NCBI RefSeq assembly: GCF_002007215.1 | Contig: NZ_MUHX01000001.1 | Coordinates: 91,326 to 155,325 of the forward strand | Origin: Pyramidobacter sp. C12-8 | GTDB taxonomy: Bacteria > Synergistota > Synergistia > Synergistales > Dethiosulfovibrionaceae | Direction: 5' to 3' | Length of the DNA stretch: 64,000 nt | Program-made: the position numbers and the translations under genes | Shown here: positions 18,687 to 26,837 of the stretch, in pieces | Position numbering within the stretch: the stretch's first letter is position 1 | Layout: every line of letters starts with the position of its first letter | Notes under the pieces: model-generated | Database searches by the model: none | What the model saw: only the letters and a program-made list of their open reading frames with translations | Told to the model about the DNA's origin: nothing

Positions 18687-19991
18687 TTAAGAATCGGCGC
18701 GATCTTCCGGTTCGGAGGCTTCAACATTTTCTTCGCCGCCGGGCTGAAAAGCGGTCATGTCAGTGAGGTGCTCCACGGCGTCGAGGCGGCGGCGCAGGAC
18801 GCGGCTGCGGCGGCCGGTCTCCTCGATGGAGGAGGCGGCGGCGTTGAGCTGACGCCTCGCTTTGTCGAGGGCTTCGCCGAACTTGCCGAACTCGCCGCGC
18901 ACGGAGGCGAGGAGTTCCCACACTTCGCCGCTGCGCCGCTGGATCGCCAGCGTGCGGAAGCCCATGCGCAGGCTGCTGAGCAGGGCCGCCAGCGTGGCGG
19001 GACCGGCGACGACGACGCGGTACTTGCGCTGCAGGCGTTCGGCCGCGGCGGGGTCGCGCAGCACTTCGGCGTACAATCCTTCGATGGGCAGGAAGATCAG
19101 GGCGAAGTCGGTGCTGTGCGGCGGCGCGATATACTTTTCGCAGACGTCTTTCGCTTCGCTTTCGAGCACTTTGAGCAGGCTTGCGCGCGCCGCGCCAGCG
19201 GCCTGTTCGTCGCCGCACTGCGAGGCGTCGCAGAGGCGGTGATAATCTTCCAGCGGGAACTTGCTGTCGATCGGCAGCCACACGGGACGCGCCTGCTCTC
19301 CGTCGCCCGGCAGGCGCACGGCGTACTCGACGCGCTCCTGCGAATCGGGGCGGATCGCCACGTTGGCGGCGTACTGCTCGGGCGAAAGGATCTGTTCGAG
19401 GATGGCGCGCAGCTGCATTTCGCCCCAGGAACCGCGCACCTTGACGTTGGTGAGCACGCGCTTGAGATCGCCGACGCTGCCGGCCAGGCTGCGCATCTCG
19501 CCCAGCCCCTTCTGCACGGCTTCGAGCTGCCGCTGCACGAGCGCGAAGGAACTGCCCAGACGCTTGTCGATGGTCTCCTGCAGGCGCTCTTCCACGCCGG
19601 CGCGGATCTTTTCCAGCTGTGACTGGTTTTCCCGACGCAGTCCGAGCAGGTCGGTCCGCAGCGATTCGAGGCGTTTGTCCACGGCGGCGTTGAGGTCGCC
19701 GCTGCGTTTTTCCAGCCGTTCGATGCGGTCGGCCTGCAGGTCGCCGATGACGCGCACCGACTCGGTGAGGCTCATCGAGCTGGCGCGCAGCGTTTCGTTC
19801 AGCTCGCGGCGCATTTCCGAATTTCGCCGCAGCGCCTCCTCGCTCTGGTCGGACAGTTCCTGCTGGAGCAGTTCCATGAGCAGGTCCTCCGTGGCGATGC
19901 GGCCGCGCTTCTGGACAAAGATGAAAACGACGCAGGCGGCCGCCGCTCCCAGCGAGCAGACCGCCGTGATCCATGGCAGATAGTTTTCCAT
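18687..19991 (-). CDS. rmuC: DNA recombination protein RmuC
   Basis: 434 residues. ATG 19991 follows GGGAGAACAC. One N-terminal membrane helix (WITAVCSLGAAAACVVFIFV), then a long coiled coil (residues about 45-170), then the RmuC nuclease-like domain with VRGSWGEMQLRAILEQIL, WLPIDSKFPLEDYHRL, STDFALIFLPIEGLYAEVL and GPATLAALLSSLRMGF. RmuC limits inversions at short repeats; its biochemical action is poorly known. It stands alone between two intergenic stretches. Confidence 0.92.
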   Translation of the reverse strand: MENYLPWITAVCSLGAAAACVVFIFVQKRGRIATEDLLMELLQQELSDQSEEALRRNSEMRRELNETLRASSMSLTESVRVIGDLQADRIERLEKRSGDLNAAVDKRLESLRTDLLGLRRENQSQLEKIRAGVEERLQETIDKRLGSSFALVQRQLEAVQKGLGEMRSLAGSVGDLKRVLTNVKVRGSWGEMQLRAILEQILSPEQYAANVAIRPDSQERVEYAVRLPGDGEQARPVWLPIDSKFPLEDYHRLCDASQCGDEQAAGAARASLLKVLESEAKDVCEKYIAPPHSTDFALIFLPIEGLYAEVLRDPAAAERLQRKYRVVVAGPATLAALLSSLRMGFRTLAIQRRSGEVWELLASVRGEFGKFGEALDKARRQLNAAASSIEETGRRSRVLRRRLDAVEHLTDMTAFQPGGEENVEASEPEDRADS

Positions 19992-20171
19992 GTGTTCTCC
20001 CGATTTCGTAAAGATGGCGTTCTTTCCGTCATTGTAGCACAGAAATAAAATATCAGTTTCCATAGGTTATTGTTTGTTGACATATTTTGTCGTTCCGACC
20101 GTCAGTGGCGCCATCGGCGACGGGATGAGAAAAACAGGAAACCGCCTCGGAAAAACGGCCGGAGCGGCTTC

Positions 20172-20340
20172 TTATACTAATTCTTGATAGAAAGTATTAA
20201 CGTAATTTCCCGGGCGCTGTGGGGGAGTTCAGTCGCTCGGGACTGTCTCGACCGCCGCGCAAGCCGCCCGTCCCGCTTTGTGGAGCTCCCTTGCCGCGTC
20301 ATGCGGCGCAAGACGATTTTCGACAGCAGGAAAGATCCTG
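20172..20340. repeat. Dispersed TIR element, copy B
   Basis: The left end TTATACTAATTCTTGATAGA matches the outward end of copies D and G. The interior matches reverse-complemented copy D over a long stretch, including GGGGGAGTTCAGTCGCTCG, CTCGAC and CGCTTTGTG. The far end (about 20318-20340) is eroded. It lies in the 471-base gap between rmuC and the CobD-like gene; no gene is seen in that gap. Confidence 0.7.
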
Positions 20341-20462
20341 AGCGGGCGATGATCGCTGCCGCGAGAAAGAGCCCCGCCGGCGTTTTGTTCCGCAGCGTCG
20401 ATTTTCATCCGCCGGGTTTTGAGGTATACTGAATAAAATCTGTCGGCAGAGGAGGCGGCGTC

Positions 20463-21491
20463 GTGGTCAAAATTCTCGATTTCAGCGTGCGGGCCAATCC
20501 GCTCGGCACGCCGGAAGCCATCAAAACGGCGCTGACGGCCGCCATTCGCGAACAGTGCGACGCGCCCGTCGACCCCGACTTCACCGCGCTGCGCCAGACC
20601 ATCGCGCTGCGCCACGGCGTGCAGAGCGGACAGATCGCCGTCTCGCAGCGCGAAGAGGAGCTGATCGCGCTGCTCGCCGCCAGCGCCGGCGGAGCGCGCC
20701 GCGCGCTGCTGCCCGTGCCGTGCCCGCGTTCGTACGAGCGCGTCCTGAAACGCTGCGGCCTGGACGTGAAAAGTTTCGCGCTGCCGCTCAAGCACAATTA
20801 CCGCATTCCCCGCGGCGCGCTGGCCGAAGCGCTGGACGGCTGCGACCTGCTCATCCTCGGCAATCCCTCCTTTCCGTCCGCCGCCCTCATGCCGCCCGCC
20901 GAGCTGCTGTCCGAACTCGACCGCTGGCTGGCCGGCGGCGGCTGGCTGATCCTCGACGAACGGGCCGTCGATTTCACCTACGGCAGCATCACCAACTCGC
21001 TGTGGTCGGGCGTGCGCCGCGAACCGCGCGCCGCCCTGATCCGCTCCTTCACCGATTCTCTGGCGCTCTCGCTCTGTCCGCTCAGTTACGCCGTCGGCGG
21101 CGAAGGCTGGATCTCCGCCCTGCGCGCCCGCCAGTTCGCGCCCGCGCTCAGCCCGCTCGCCCATTATCTGGCGCCCGCGCTCGAACGCATCATGCCCTTC
21201 CGTTCCAGCACGGTCGACGTGGTCACGCGCCTGATGCCGCGCCTGATCGGGCGCCTGCGCCGCATCTCCGGGCTGCGCCCGCTGCCCAGCGACGCCAACT
21301 GGGTGCTCTGCCGCCTCGAACGCGACGACATCACCGCTCCCGAGCTGGCCGCTCAGCTGCGCCGGCGCTCCATCCTCATTCTGCCCTGTATCGACGAACG
21401 GCACTTCACGCTCGGCCTGCGCGTCCCCATCGAGACCGACCGTTTCATCAAGGCCGCGCGCGAGATCCTGATGCCGAAAACGAAAGCGTGA
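20463..21491 (+). CDS. CobD/HisC-like fold-type I aminotransferase homologue lacking the PLP lysine
   Basis: 342 residues; GTG start with GGAGG seven bases upstream. Landmarks of the threonine-phosphate decarboxylase / histidinol-phosphate aminotransferase group are present: FSVRANPLGTPEAIKTAL, ILGNPSFPSAALMPP (family GNPNNPTG), WLILDERAVDFTYG (PLP-binding Asp) and the C-terminal Arg of LGLRVPIETDRF. The segment that should read S-x-T-K-x-x-A-x-P-G-L-R is RSFTDSLALSLCPLSYAVGG, so the Schiff-base lysine is Asp and the GLR motif is lost. It is probably not a normal PLP enzyme and may be regulatory or binding. No cobalamin or histidine genes are nearby. Confidence 0.75.
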   Translation: MVKILDFSVRANPLGTPEAIKTALTAAIREQCDAPVDPDFTALRQTIALRHGVQSGQIAVSQREEELIALLAASAGGARRALLPVPCPRSYERVLKRCGLDVKSFALPLKHNYRIPRGALAEALDGCDLLILGNPSFPSAALMPPAELLSELDRWLAGGGWLILDERAVDFTYGSITNSLWSGVRREPRAALIRSFTDSLALSLCPLSYAVGGEGWISALRARQFAPALSPLAHYLAPALERIMPFRSSTVDVVTRLMPRLIGRLRRISGLRPLPSDANWVLCRLERDDITAPELAAQLRRRSILILPCIDERHFTLGLRVPIETDRFIKAAREILMPKTKA

Positions 21492-21503
21492 TTCGAGAAA
21501 AGA

Positions 21504-21544
21504 CGCGGCCGCCGGCCGGAAGAATTTTCCGACCGGCGGCCGCG
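21504..21544. terminator. Bidirectional terminator
   Basis: CGCGGCCGCCGG pairs with CCGGCGGCCGCG around an inner AT-rich loop. It sits between the convergent CobD-like and SnoaL-like genes. Confidence 0.7.
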
Positions 21545-21593
21545 CCGTATTTTATCCTCATGGACCTCGCACGAGTTCAAGGCGGAACAGGGA

Positions 21594-21962
21594 TTATTTT
21601 ATGGCTCTGCCGATTTTTTTGTCCAGCCGCCACTGCGGCGGCGCGCCGTCGTCGCCCCAGTACTCGTCGATGGAGACGATTTTGCCGTCTTGCACGCGGA
21701 AGAAAGAGACGACGTGAAAGGACGGGCCGCCTCCCGCGGCGAAGACGCGGAGCGCCGTGACGATCAGCCCGCCGATCCGTTCGACCCGTTCCACTTCGCC
21801 GTCCCACGCGCCGGGATATTCGCAGTTGACCTCGATGAACTCTTCGGCGCTGAACGCTTCGTTCGTGTTGTGCCAGAACACGCAGGCGCCGGGCGCGAAG
21901 AACCTCCGCATGGAGGCGGCGTCCTGCCCCAGCGTCGCCTTCCAGAAATCGCGTATTTCCAT
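21594..21962 (-). CDS. SnoaL-like / NTF2-fold small protein
   Basis: 122 residues. The cone-shaped NTF2 fold pattern is seen: an N-terminal helix (DFWKATLGQDAASMRRFFAPGACVFWHNTNE), then strands ending HVVSFFRVQDGKIVSIDEYWGDDG, the usual SnoaL finish. Members are hydrolases, isomerases or ligand-binding proteins. It is 16 bases from the MazG-like gene and probably co-transcribed. No function can be named. Confidence 0.8.
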   Translation of the reverse strand: MEIRDFWKATLGQDAASMRRFFAPGACVFWHNTNEAFSAEEFIEVNCEYPGAWDGEVERVERIGGLIVTALRVFAAGGGPSFHVVSFFRVQDGKIVSIDEYWGDDGAPPQWRLDKKIGRAIK

Positions 21963-21978
21963 GTGGATTGCCTCGCTT

Positions 21979-22332
21979 TCACCGTTTGCGGTTGTCGCCG
22001 CGGCACTGGTCCGCCGGGTACTTGCGCGCGTTTTTCGCTATTTTGCGTTCCAGCGCGCGGCCGAGGTCGATGCCGTTCATCTGCGCGAAGCGCAGCACGA
22101 AAAAGAACACGTCGGCCAGCTCGTCCTCGATGTGCCCGCGCGTTTCGACCCCGGCCAGCAGCTCTGCCTGCTGCTCCACGCTCATGAAGCGGAAGATCTC
22201 CAGCAGCTCGCCGGCCTCGGTGGCGATGCCGATGGCCAGGTCTTTGGGATTGTGGAACTGATCCCAGTCGCGTTCTTCGCAGAAACTGCGCAGCCGGTCG
22301 CTCAAGGCGCGCAGGCTGTCGTTGTCCGTCAT
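21979..22332 (-). CDS. MazG-like nucleotide pyrophosphohydrolase
   Basis: 117 residues. ATG 22332 is eight bases after GGAGG; a GTG three codons earlier is possible. The all-alpha NTP-PPase motifs are visible: FHNPKDLAIGIATEAGELLEIF (EAGELLE) and HIEDELADVFFFVLRFA (ExxDE-type magnesium ligands). Proteins of this size (dCTP/XTP pyrophosphatase type) cleave non-canonical nucleoside triphosphates to monophosphate and pyrophosphate, cleaning the nucleotide pool. Confidence 0.88.
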   Translation of the reverse strand: MTDNDSLRALSDRLRSFCEERDWDQFHNPKDLAIGIATEAGELLEIFRFMSVEQQAELLAGVETRGHIEDELADVFFFVLRFAQMNGIDLGRALERKIAKNARKYPADQCRGDNRKR

Positions 22333-22410
22333 GTTTTTCACCTCCGTGACGCTTTATTTTTATACGAGAGACGCCGTTTTGGCAAGACGCTCTTTCGCTC
22401 CATAAAAAAA

Positions 22411-22436
22411 CGCCCCGATCCCCAAGGATCGAGGCG
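22411..22436 (-). terminator. Terminator of the 48-residue ORF
   Basis: CGCCCCGATCC pairs with GGATCGAGGCG (one mismatch) around four bases. On the minus strand it is followed by seven T. Confidence 0.75.
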
Positions 22437-22476
22437 CTGAAAGGTCGCAGAGCCTTTTCCCCGTGCGGGGGAAAGG

Positions 22477-22623
22477 TCACTCGCCGAGCAGGGCGGTCCT
22501 GACGTAGCCGGTGGCGTTGCGGACGAGCAGAAGCTTCTTCTCGCCGCAGCCGACGATCACGCGGTAACTGCCGTTGCGCTCGCAATACTTTGACGCTTTT
22601 CTCAGTCTTTCATTGTACGACAT
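22477..22623 (-). CDS. Small basic protein of unknown function (48 residues)
   Basis: A 48-codon frame from ATG 22623 (or in-frame ATG 22644, adding seven residues) to TGA 22477. It begins MSYNERLRKASKYC and ends TGYVRTALLGE. It is lysine/arginine-rich with an amphipathic N-terminal helix and a likely beta-hairpin (SYRVIVGCGEKKLLLVRN). GGAGG lies 14 bases upstream of the second ATG, a loose spacing. A strong terminator follows, which supports it being a real transcription unit. I do not recognise the family. Confidence 0.5.
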   Translation of the reverse strand: MSYNERLRKASKYCERNGSYRVIVGCGEKKLLLVRNATGYVRTALLGE

Positions 22624-22907
22624 GTTTCTGTTGCTGACCTCCATATTTCTGTTACCTGTTACGGTACTGCTGCGCCGCCCGGAAGCATTGCGTTCCCGTG
22701 AGCCGAACGCTTTCGACCGAGGGCGGTTCTTTAATGCTCATAGCATTATCTTAATATTCTACCACAGATTTGTTTTTCCGCAAGAGGTGATATCGTTGCT
22801 GTGTCGTTGTTCAGTGATAATGTCACTCGTAACTGTTCAAAGAAAGTGTCACGCTGAGATAATACCGTTCATGAAACAGGAGCGAATGACATTGTCATGT
22901 CAAAAGC
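22624..22907. other. AT-rich gap with inverted TGTCA-type motifs
   Basis: No convincing gene. AGTGA/TCACT arms occur at 22813-22827, AAGTGTCACG at 22845-22854 and ATGACA-T-TGTCAT at 22886-22898. These could be protein-binding sites or worn ends of a mobile element. It directly borders TIR element copy C. Confidence 0.3.
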
Positions 22908-23057
22908 TGATACAGTTTCTCGATTAAAATATTAAATGGGCAGAGCGTCCCGAGGAAGATTCACGGCGCCCTTAAATTCAAACTTTTTATAAGGATGCTT
23001 TGAGAGGACGCGGGAATTTTACGAAAAAGACGGGATTTCGATCGAGCAATATATACT
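22908..23057. repeat. Dispersed TIR element, copy C
   Basis: The left end TGATACAGTTTCTCGATTAA matches the left end of copy D (TGATACTATTTCTCAATTAA). The interior GAGGAAGATTCAC is identical to copy D at the same offset. The degenerate right end (about 23036-23057) runs up to the stop codon of dctM. About 150 bp. Confidence 0.65.
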
Positions 23058-24336
23058 AGGGCATCAGCAGATTGGGCAACCAGGTGGAAATCTGCGGCAC
23101 CAGCGTCAGCACGATGAGCATGACGACCAGCGCGGGGAAGAAGGGCATGAAGCCTTCGAAAACCTCTTCGATCTTCTGGTGCGTGATGTCTGCAAGGATA
23201 TACAGCCCCATGCCGACGGGCGGAGTGGCGATGCCGATAGTGAGGGCGAAACACATCAACACTCCCAGCTGGATCGTGCTGACGCCGAGTTTTTCCATCA
23301 AGGGCAGAAGGATGGGCGTGAGCAAGATCATGGCGCTGGAAGCGGACATGAAACAGCCCAGAACCAGAAGCAGCAGATCGATCAGAAAAAGCACGAGGTA
23401 CTTGTTCTGCGTCAGGCTGAGGATCAGCGTCGCTAGTTTTGTGGGCAGCATCTCCATGGTGAGAATGTAGGACATGGTGGAGGCGAAACCGAACAGGATC
23501 AGGCTCGAGGCGGCCATGATCATCGAATCTCTGACGGCGTTCCACAGCGCGTTCCACTTCAGCGTGCGGTAAATGGCGCCCAGCAGCAGCGAGTAAAGTA
23601 CGGCCACGACGCCGGCTTCGGTGGGGCTGACGGAACCGGAGGTCATGCCGATGACGATAATAACGGGAGCCAGCAGCGACCATACCGATTTTTTGAAGAT
23701 GCGCCAACGTTCCTTCATAGGGGTGTAACTGCCGCGCGGAAAAATGTCGGGCCGTCTGATGGAGATGCGCGCGCAGACAAGCATCAGCGCCAGGCTGATG
23801 ACGACGCCGGGAACAATGCCGGCGATGAACAGTTTGGCGATGGACGTGTTGGTAACGACGCCGAACATGATAAAGAACACGCTGGGCGGGATGATCGGCC
23901 CGACCATGGATGACGCCAGCGTGATGCCGGTGCTGTATCTCAAGTCATATCCCTTGTAGGTCATGGACTTGATCTCGATCGGCCCGAGCGCGGCGCAGTC
24001 AGCGGCGGCCGCGCCGGAAATGCCGGCGAAGACCATGGAACACAGACAGTTGACGTGCGCCAGTCCGCCGGGCCAGTGCCCCACGCAGGCATTGGCGAAG
24101 CTGAAGATCTGATCGGCGACGCCGCAGACGCCCATGATGTTGCCGGCCATCATGAAGAAGAAAATGGACAGAAGGCTCCAGGACATGGAACCGTCGATGA
24201 CGCCTTGCGCGATCAGATACAGCGGCAAGTCTCCCAGCCAACAGCCCACGGCGACCGACGTACCCATGGCGACAATGACCGGCGCTTTGAGGAACAGCAT
24301 CATGATCAGCGTTGAAATGAGACCGACGGATACCAT
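23056..24336 (-). CDS. dctM: TRAP transporter large permease (DctM)
   Basis: 426 residues with about 12 hydrophobic segments. The start immediately follows the dctQ stop, with GGAGGAGAG inside the dctQ end. DctM landmarks: FMMAGNIMGVCGVADQIFSFANACVGHWPGGLAHVNCL, MVFAGISGAAAADCAALG, GPIIPPSVFFIMFGV and the C-terminal TPPVGMGLYILADI. It is the ion-coupled transport subunit of a binding-protein-dependent carboxylate importer. The nitrilase-like and RraA-like genes of the same run hint at an amide or hydroxy-acid substrate. Confidence 0.95.
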   Translation of the reverse strand: MVSVGLISTLIMMLFLKAPVIVAMGTSVAVGCWLGDLPLYLIAQGVIDGSMSWSLLSIFFFMMAGNIMGVCGVADQIFSFANACVGHWPGGLAHVNCLCSMVFAGISGAAAADCAALGPIEIKSMTYKGYDLRYSTGITLASSMVGPIIPPSVFFIMFGVVTNTSIAKLFIAGIVPGVVISLALMLVCARISIRRPDIFPRGSYTPMKERWRIFKKSVWSLLAPVIIVIGMTSGSVSPTEAGVVAVLYSLLLGAIYRTLKWNALWNAVRDSMIMAASSLILFGFASTMSYILTMEMLPTKLATLILSLTQNKYLVLFLIDLLLLVLGCFMSASSAMILLTPILLPLMEKLGVSTIQLGVLMCFALTIGIATPPVGMGLYILADITHQKIEEVFEGFMPFFPALVVMLIVLTLVPQISTWLPNLLMP

Positions 24337-24831
24337 TTACCGCTCTCCTCCTTCGGGCGCAGGACCGGATTTTTCAATTTTACCGACGGCGATGCGGTGC
24401 AGGTTGTACAGGCCGTTCCAAATGACGGCAAAACTCAGCAGATAGACGGGCAGCAAGTTGGTCTCGGGCGGGAAGGGAAGGTACTGTTCGGGCGTGCCCA
24501 TGCCGACAAGGCCGGTGTAGTCGTAGGTGGCGTACAGCAGGATAAAGCCGAAAACGACGCAGGCGGCGTTGATGGCAAATTCAGTAAGACGCCGCAGCGT
24601 ACGGGGGAGATAGTCCACGATAATGCCGACCCGGGTCTCGGTGTTCTTGAGGAAATGCGAGGCGACGCCGGGAATGATGGAGAACAAACCCAAAAACGTC
24701 AGCAGTTCCACCGTCCACGCGACAGGACGCCCCATCATGCGTGAAACGATCTGGAGCGTGGCCGTTGCGATCATGAGGCAGCCGTTCAGGGCGAGAATCC
24801 AGTCGATGATTTTTGCGATCTTCTTAGCCAC
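24337..24831 (-). CDS. dctQ: TRAP transporter small permease (DctQ)
   Basis: 164 residues, GTG start after GGGAGATCCCT. Four hydrophobic segments, with the conserved early pattern WILALNGCLMIATATLQIVSRMMGRPVAWTVELLTFL and the ETRVGIIVDYLP loop of DctQ proteins. It forms the membrane complex with DctM. A 19-bp perfect hairpin lies just upstream, between it and dctP. Confidence 0.9.
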   Translation of the reverse strand: MAKKIAKIIDWILALNGCLMIATATLQIVSRMMGRPVAWTVELLTFLGLFSIIPGVASHFLKNTETRVGIIVDYLPRTLRRLTEFAINAACVVFGFILLYATYDYTGLVGMGTPEQYLPFPPETNLLPVYLLSFAVIWNGLYNLHRIAVGKIEKSGPAPEGGER

Positions 24832-24863
24832 AGGGATCTCCCTCTCTCAAAAGATTCTCTCCA

Positions 24864-24905
24864 GATGTGGAGCAGAGGGTCCCCCCGGACCCTCTGCTCC
24901 ACATC
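24864..24905 (-). promoter_or_regulatory. Perfect 19-bp hairpin between dctP and dctQ
   Basis: Left arm 24864-24882 and right arm 24887-24905 are exact reverse complements around a CCCC loop (read GGGG in the minus-strand RNA). No T run follows, so it is more likely an RNA-stabilising or attenuating structure than a full terminator. It begins 21 bases after the dctP stop. Confidence 0.75.
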
Positions 24906-24925
24906 GTACAGATGGGAAAGCTGGC

Positions 24926-25918
24926 TTACTGGATGGCGCGGATACGTTCGGCAAATCCTTTGGGGATATAGTTGCTGTTCTCGAGTTCTTCGAGAAAGCC
25001 GTCCATCTTCGCTCTCCATGGGGCGAGATCGACTTCGATGATCTCGACGTTGTATTCTTTTTTCATGAGTTCGATGATCTCGGCGCTGCGTTTGTTGGCC
25101 TGTTCGGTCACGTAGTCGCCGGCTTTGTCGACTTCGTCGAGAAGGATTTCCTGCTGTTCCGCTGTCAAACGCTGGAATTTACGGTCGTTCATGACCACGG
25201 CGACCTGCTGAGGGTATTCGTTCGTGACGGTCAGGCAGGGAGCGACTTCGCAGAATTTTTGAAAATAGGCGTCGACGACCGGGCACGTGACGGCATCCAC
25301 TGTTCCCTGTTTGAGGGCGAGATACGTCTCGGAATAAGGAATGACGGTGACGGCGCAGCCAAGGGCTTCCCATGCCTTGACGCTGGTGGGGTTGGAGTTC
25401 ATGCGCAGTTTCAGTCCCTGAAGGTCTTCCAGCGAGCGGATCGGTTTGCGCGAGGCGATGACCCGGAAAGGACCGCGCAGCCAGTTGCGCTTCCTGTCGA
25501 CGACGCGAAGTCCCGCTTTCTTGAGCAGGGGCTCCTCGATTTCTTTCTCGACGTCGCTGAGCAGAAAACGCCGATAGTGCTCGTTGTCGCGAAATATGTA
25601 GGGCAGCGAGGACACGCGCACGAGGGGCGAGTACATATCGTAATAGCCGTAGCCGTCGGCGTAGAAATCCTGTACGCCGCGGACCATGTTCTCGATCTGT
25701 TTCTTGTTGTCGCCGAGAACTTCGCCGAAGTAACATTGAATCTCCACTTCGCCGTTGGTACGGGTTTTTACGTTCTCGGCCATCATCTTCAAAGCCTGGC
25801 TCTCGTAGTGATCCTCGATCATCTTGTTGCCGAGGCGAAGTTTCGTCGCGGCTTCGGAAGGAACGGCGTTCATGGCGGCGCAGACGCAAAGCAGGGACAG
25901 AGCGATACGTTTCAGCAT
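24926..25918 (-). CDS. dctP: TRAP transporter substrate-binding protein (DctP)
   Basis: 330 residues. ATG 25918 follows AAGGAGAG; the longer frame to 25999 lacks a ribosome site. Signal peptide LKRIALSLLCVCAAMNAVPSEA. The DctP fold is seen through GVQDFYADGYGYYD, SSLPYIFRDNEHYRRFL, GPFRVIASRKPIRSLEDLQGLKLRMNSN (the Arg that binds the ligand carboxylate is in the KLRM stretch) and GTVDAVTCPVVDAYFQKF. It is a periplasmic receptor delivering an organic anion to DctQM. Confidence 0.93.
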   Translation of the reverse strand: MLKRIALSLLCVCAAMNAVPSEAATKLRLGNKMIEDHYESQALKMMAENVKTRTNGEVEIQCYFGEVLGDNKKQIENMVRGVQDFYADGYGYYDMYSPLVRVSSLPYIFRDNEHYRRFLLSDVEKEIEEPLLKKAGLRVVDRKRNWLRGPFRVIASRKPIRSLEDLQGLKLRMNSNPTSVKAWEALGCAVTVIPYSETYLALKQGTVDAVTCPVVDAYFQKFCEVAPCLTVTNEYPQQVAVVMNDRKFQRLTAEQQEILLDEVDKAGDYVTEQANKRSAEIIELMKKEYNVEIIEVDLAPWRAKMDGFLEELENSNYIPKGFAERIRAIQ

Positions 25919-25995
25919 CAGAATACTCTCCTTTTCGAAATTCACAGCGAATGGTTCGCTGTGTTCAGTGACAGAGAAAGGACTTTCGGTGGAAA

Positions 25996-26823
25996 TCACT
26001 CAGCCGGCCATACGTAAGCGCCCGGCTGCCGGTTTTTGAGGCTGGGCAGCTGTTCGCGGATCTGATTTACATAATCGGGATCGATCTCGGCGTAGATGAT
26101 CGTTTCGCGGTCTTCGGCGCAGGCGACCGTGACGCCCCAGGGATTGATGATCATGGAACGGCCGTAGGCCTGGAACGCCGGCTTCTTGCCGATCTGAGCG
26201 GGAGCGACCACGTAGCATTGATTCTCGATGGCGCGGGTTTTGAGGATGCATTCCCAGTGGTCCTTGCCCGTGAACAGCGTGTAGTTGGCTGGCACGAACA
26301 TCACCTTCGCGCCTTGAAGGGCCATGATGCGGTACATTTCGGGGAAGCGCATGTCGTAGCAGATCGACAGCCCCACTTTGCAGAACTCGGTGTCGGCGAC
26401 GACGATCTTATGCCCCGGTTTTTTCGTGTCCGACTCGCGCGTGGAAGGCCCGTTCTCGATCTCCACGTCGTACATGTGGATCTTTTCGTAGCGGGCGGCC
26501 AAATCTCCCCGAGGATTGTAAAGCAGCGTCGTGTTGTAGAGCCTGCTCTCGCCGGGAACGACTTCGCCGATACTGCCGCAGTGCAGCCAGATCCTGTGCT
26601 GCTTGGCTTTGGCGGCGAAAAATTCGCTCATCGGCCCGGGAATCGGTTCGGCGCTGGCGAAGACGCCATCCTTTGGGCCGCAGTAGTGAATGTTCTCCGC
26701 CATGGCGACGAACCGCGCGCCATGAGACGCCGCTTCGTCGATAAAACGGCCGACCTTGTCGAGATTGGCTTTCTTATCGGCCTGCGAGTCGATCTGCAGC
26801 ACGGCCATTAAAAATTTGCTCAT
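25996..26823 (-). CDS. Nitrilase-superfamily carbon-nitrogen hydrolase
   Basis: 275 residues from ATG 26823, 14 bases after the RraA-like stop, with AAGGAGAG inside that gap. The Glu-Lys-Cys triad is visible: E43 in FVAMAENIHY, the Lys in ARYEKIHMYDVE, and the Cys in LSICYDMRFPEMYRIMA. The Y-E-K-I-H-x-(F/Y)-D and C-Y-D-(L/M)-R-F-P patterns place it near omega-amidase/Nit2 and formamidase-like branches. It hydrolyses an amide to acid and ammonia. Being in the TRAP operon, it probably acts on the imported compound. Confidence 0.9.
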   Translation of the reverse strand: MSKFLMAVLQIDSQADKKANLDKVGRFIDEAASHGARFVAMAENIHYCGPKDGVFASAEPIPGPMSEFFAAKAKQHRIWLHCGSIGEVVPGESRLYNTTLLYNPRGDLAARYEKIHMYDVEIENGPSTRESDTKKPGHKIVVADTEFCKVGLSICYDMRFPEMYRIMALQGAKVMFVPANYTLFTGKDHWECILKTRAIENQCYVVAPAQIGKKPAFQAYGRSMIINPWGVTVACAEDRETIIYAEIDPDYVNQIREQLPSLKNRQPGAYVWPAE

Positions 26824-26837
26824 GGTCGGTTCTCTCC

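Noticed and set aside
18487..18690. 67-residue plus-strand frame between the permease and rmuC
   Set aside because: No ribosome site, Arg/Ser-rich random composition, no recognisable domain.
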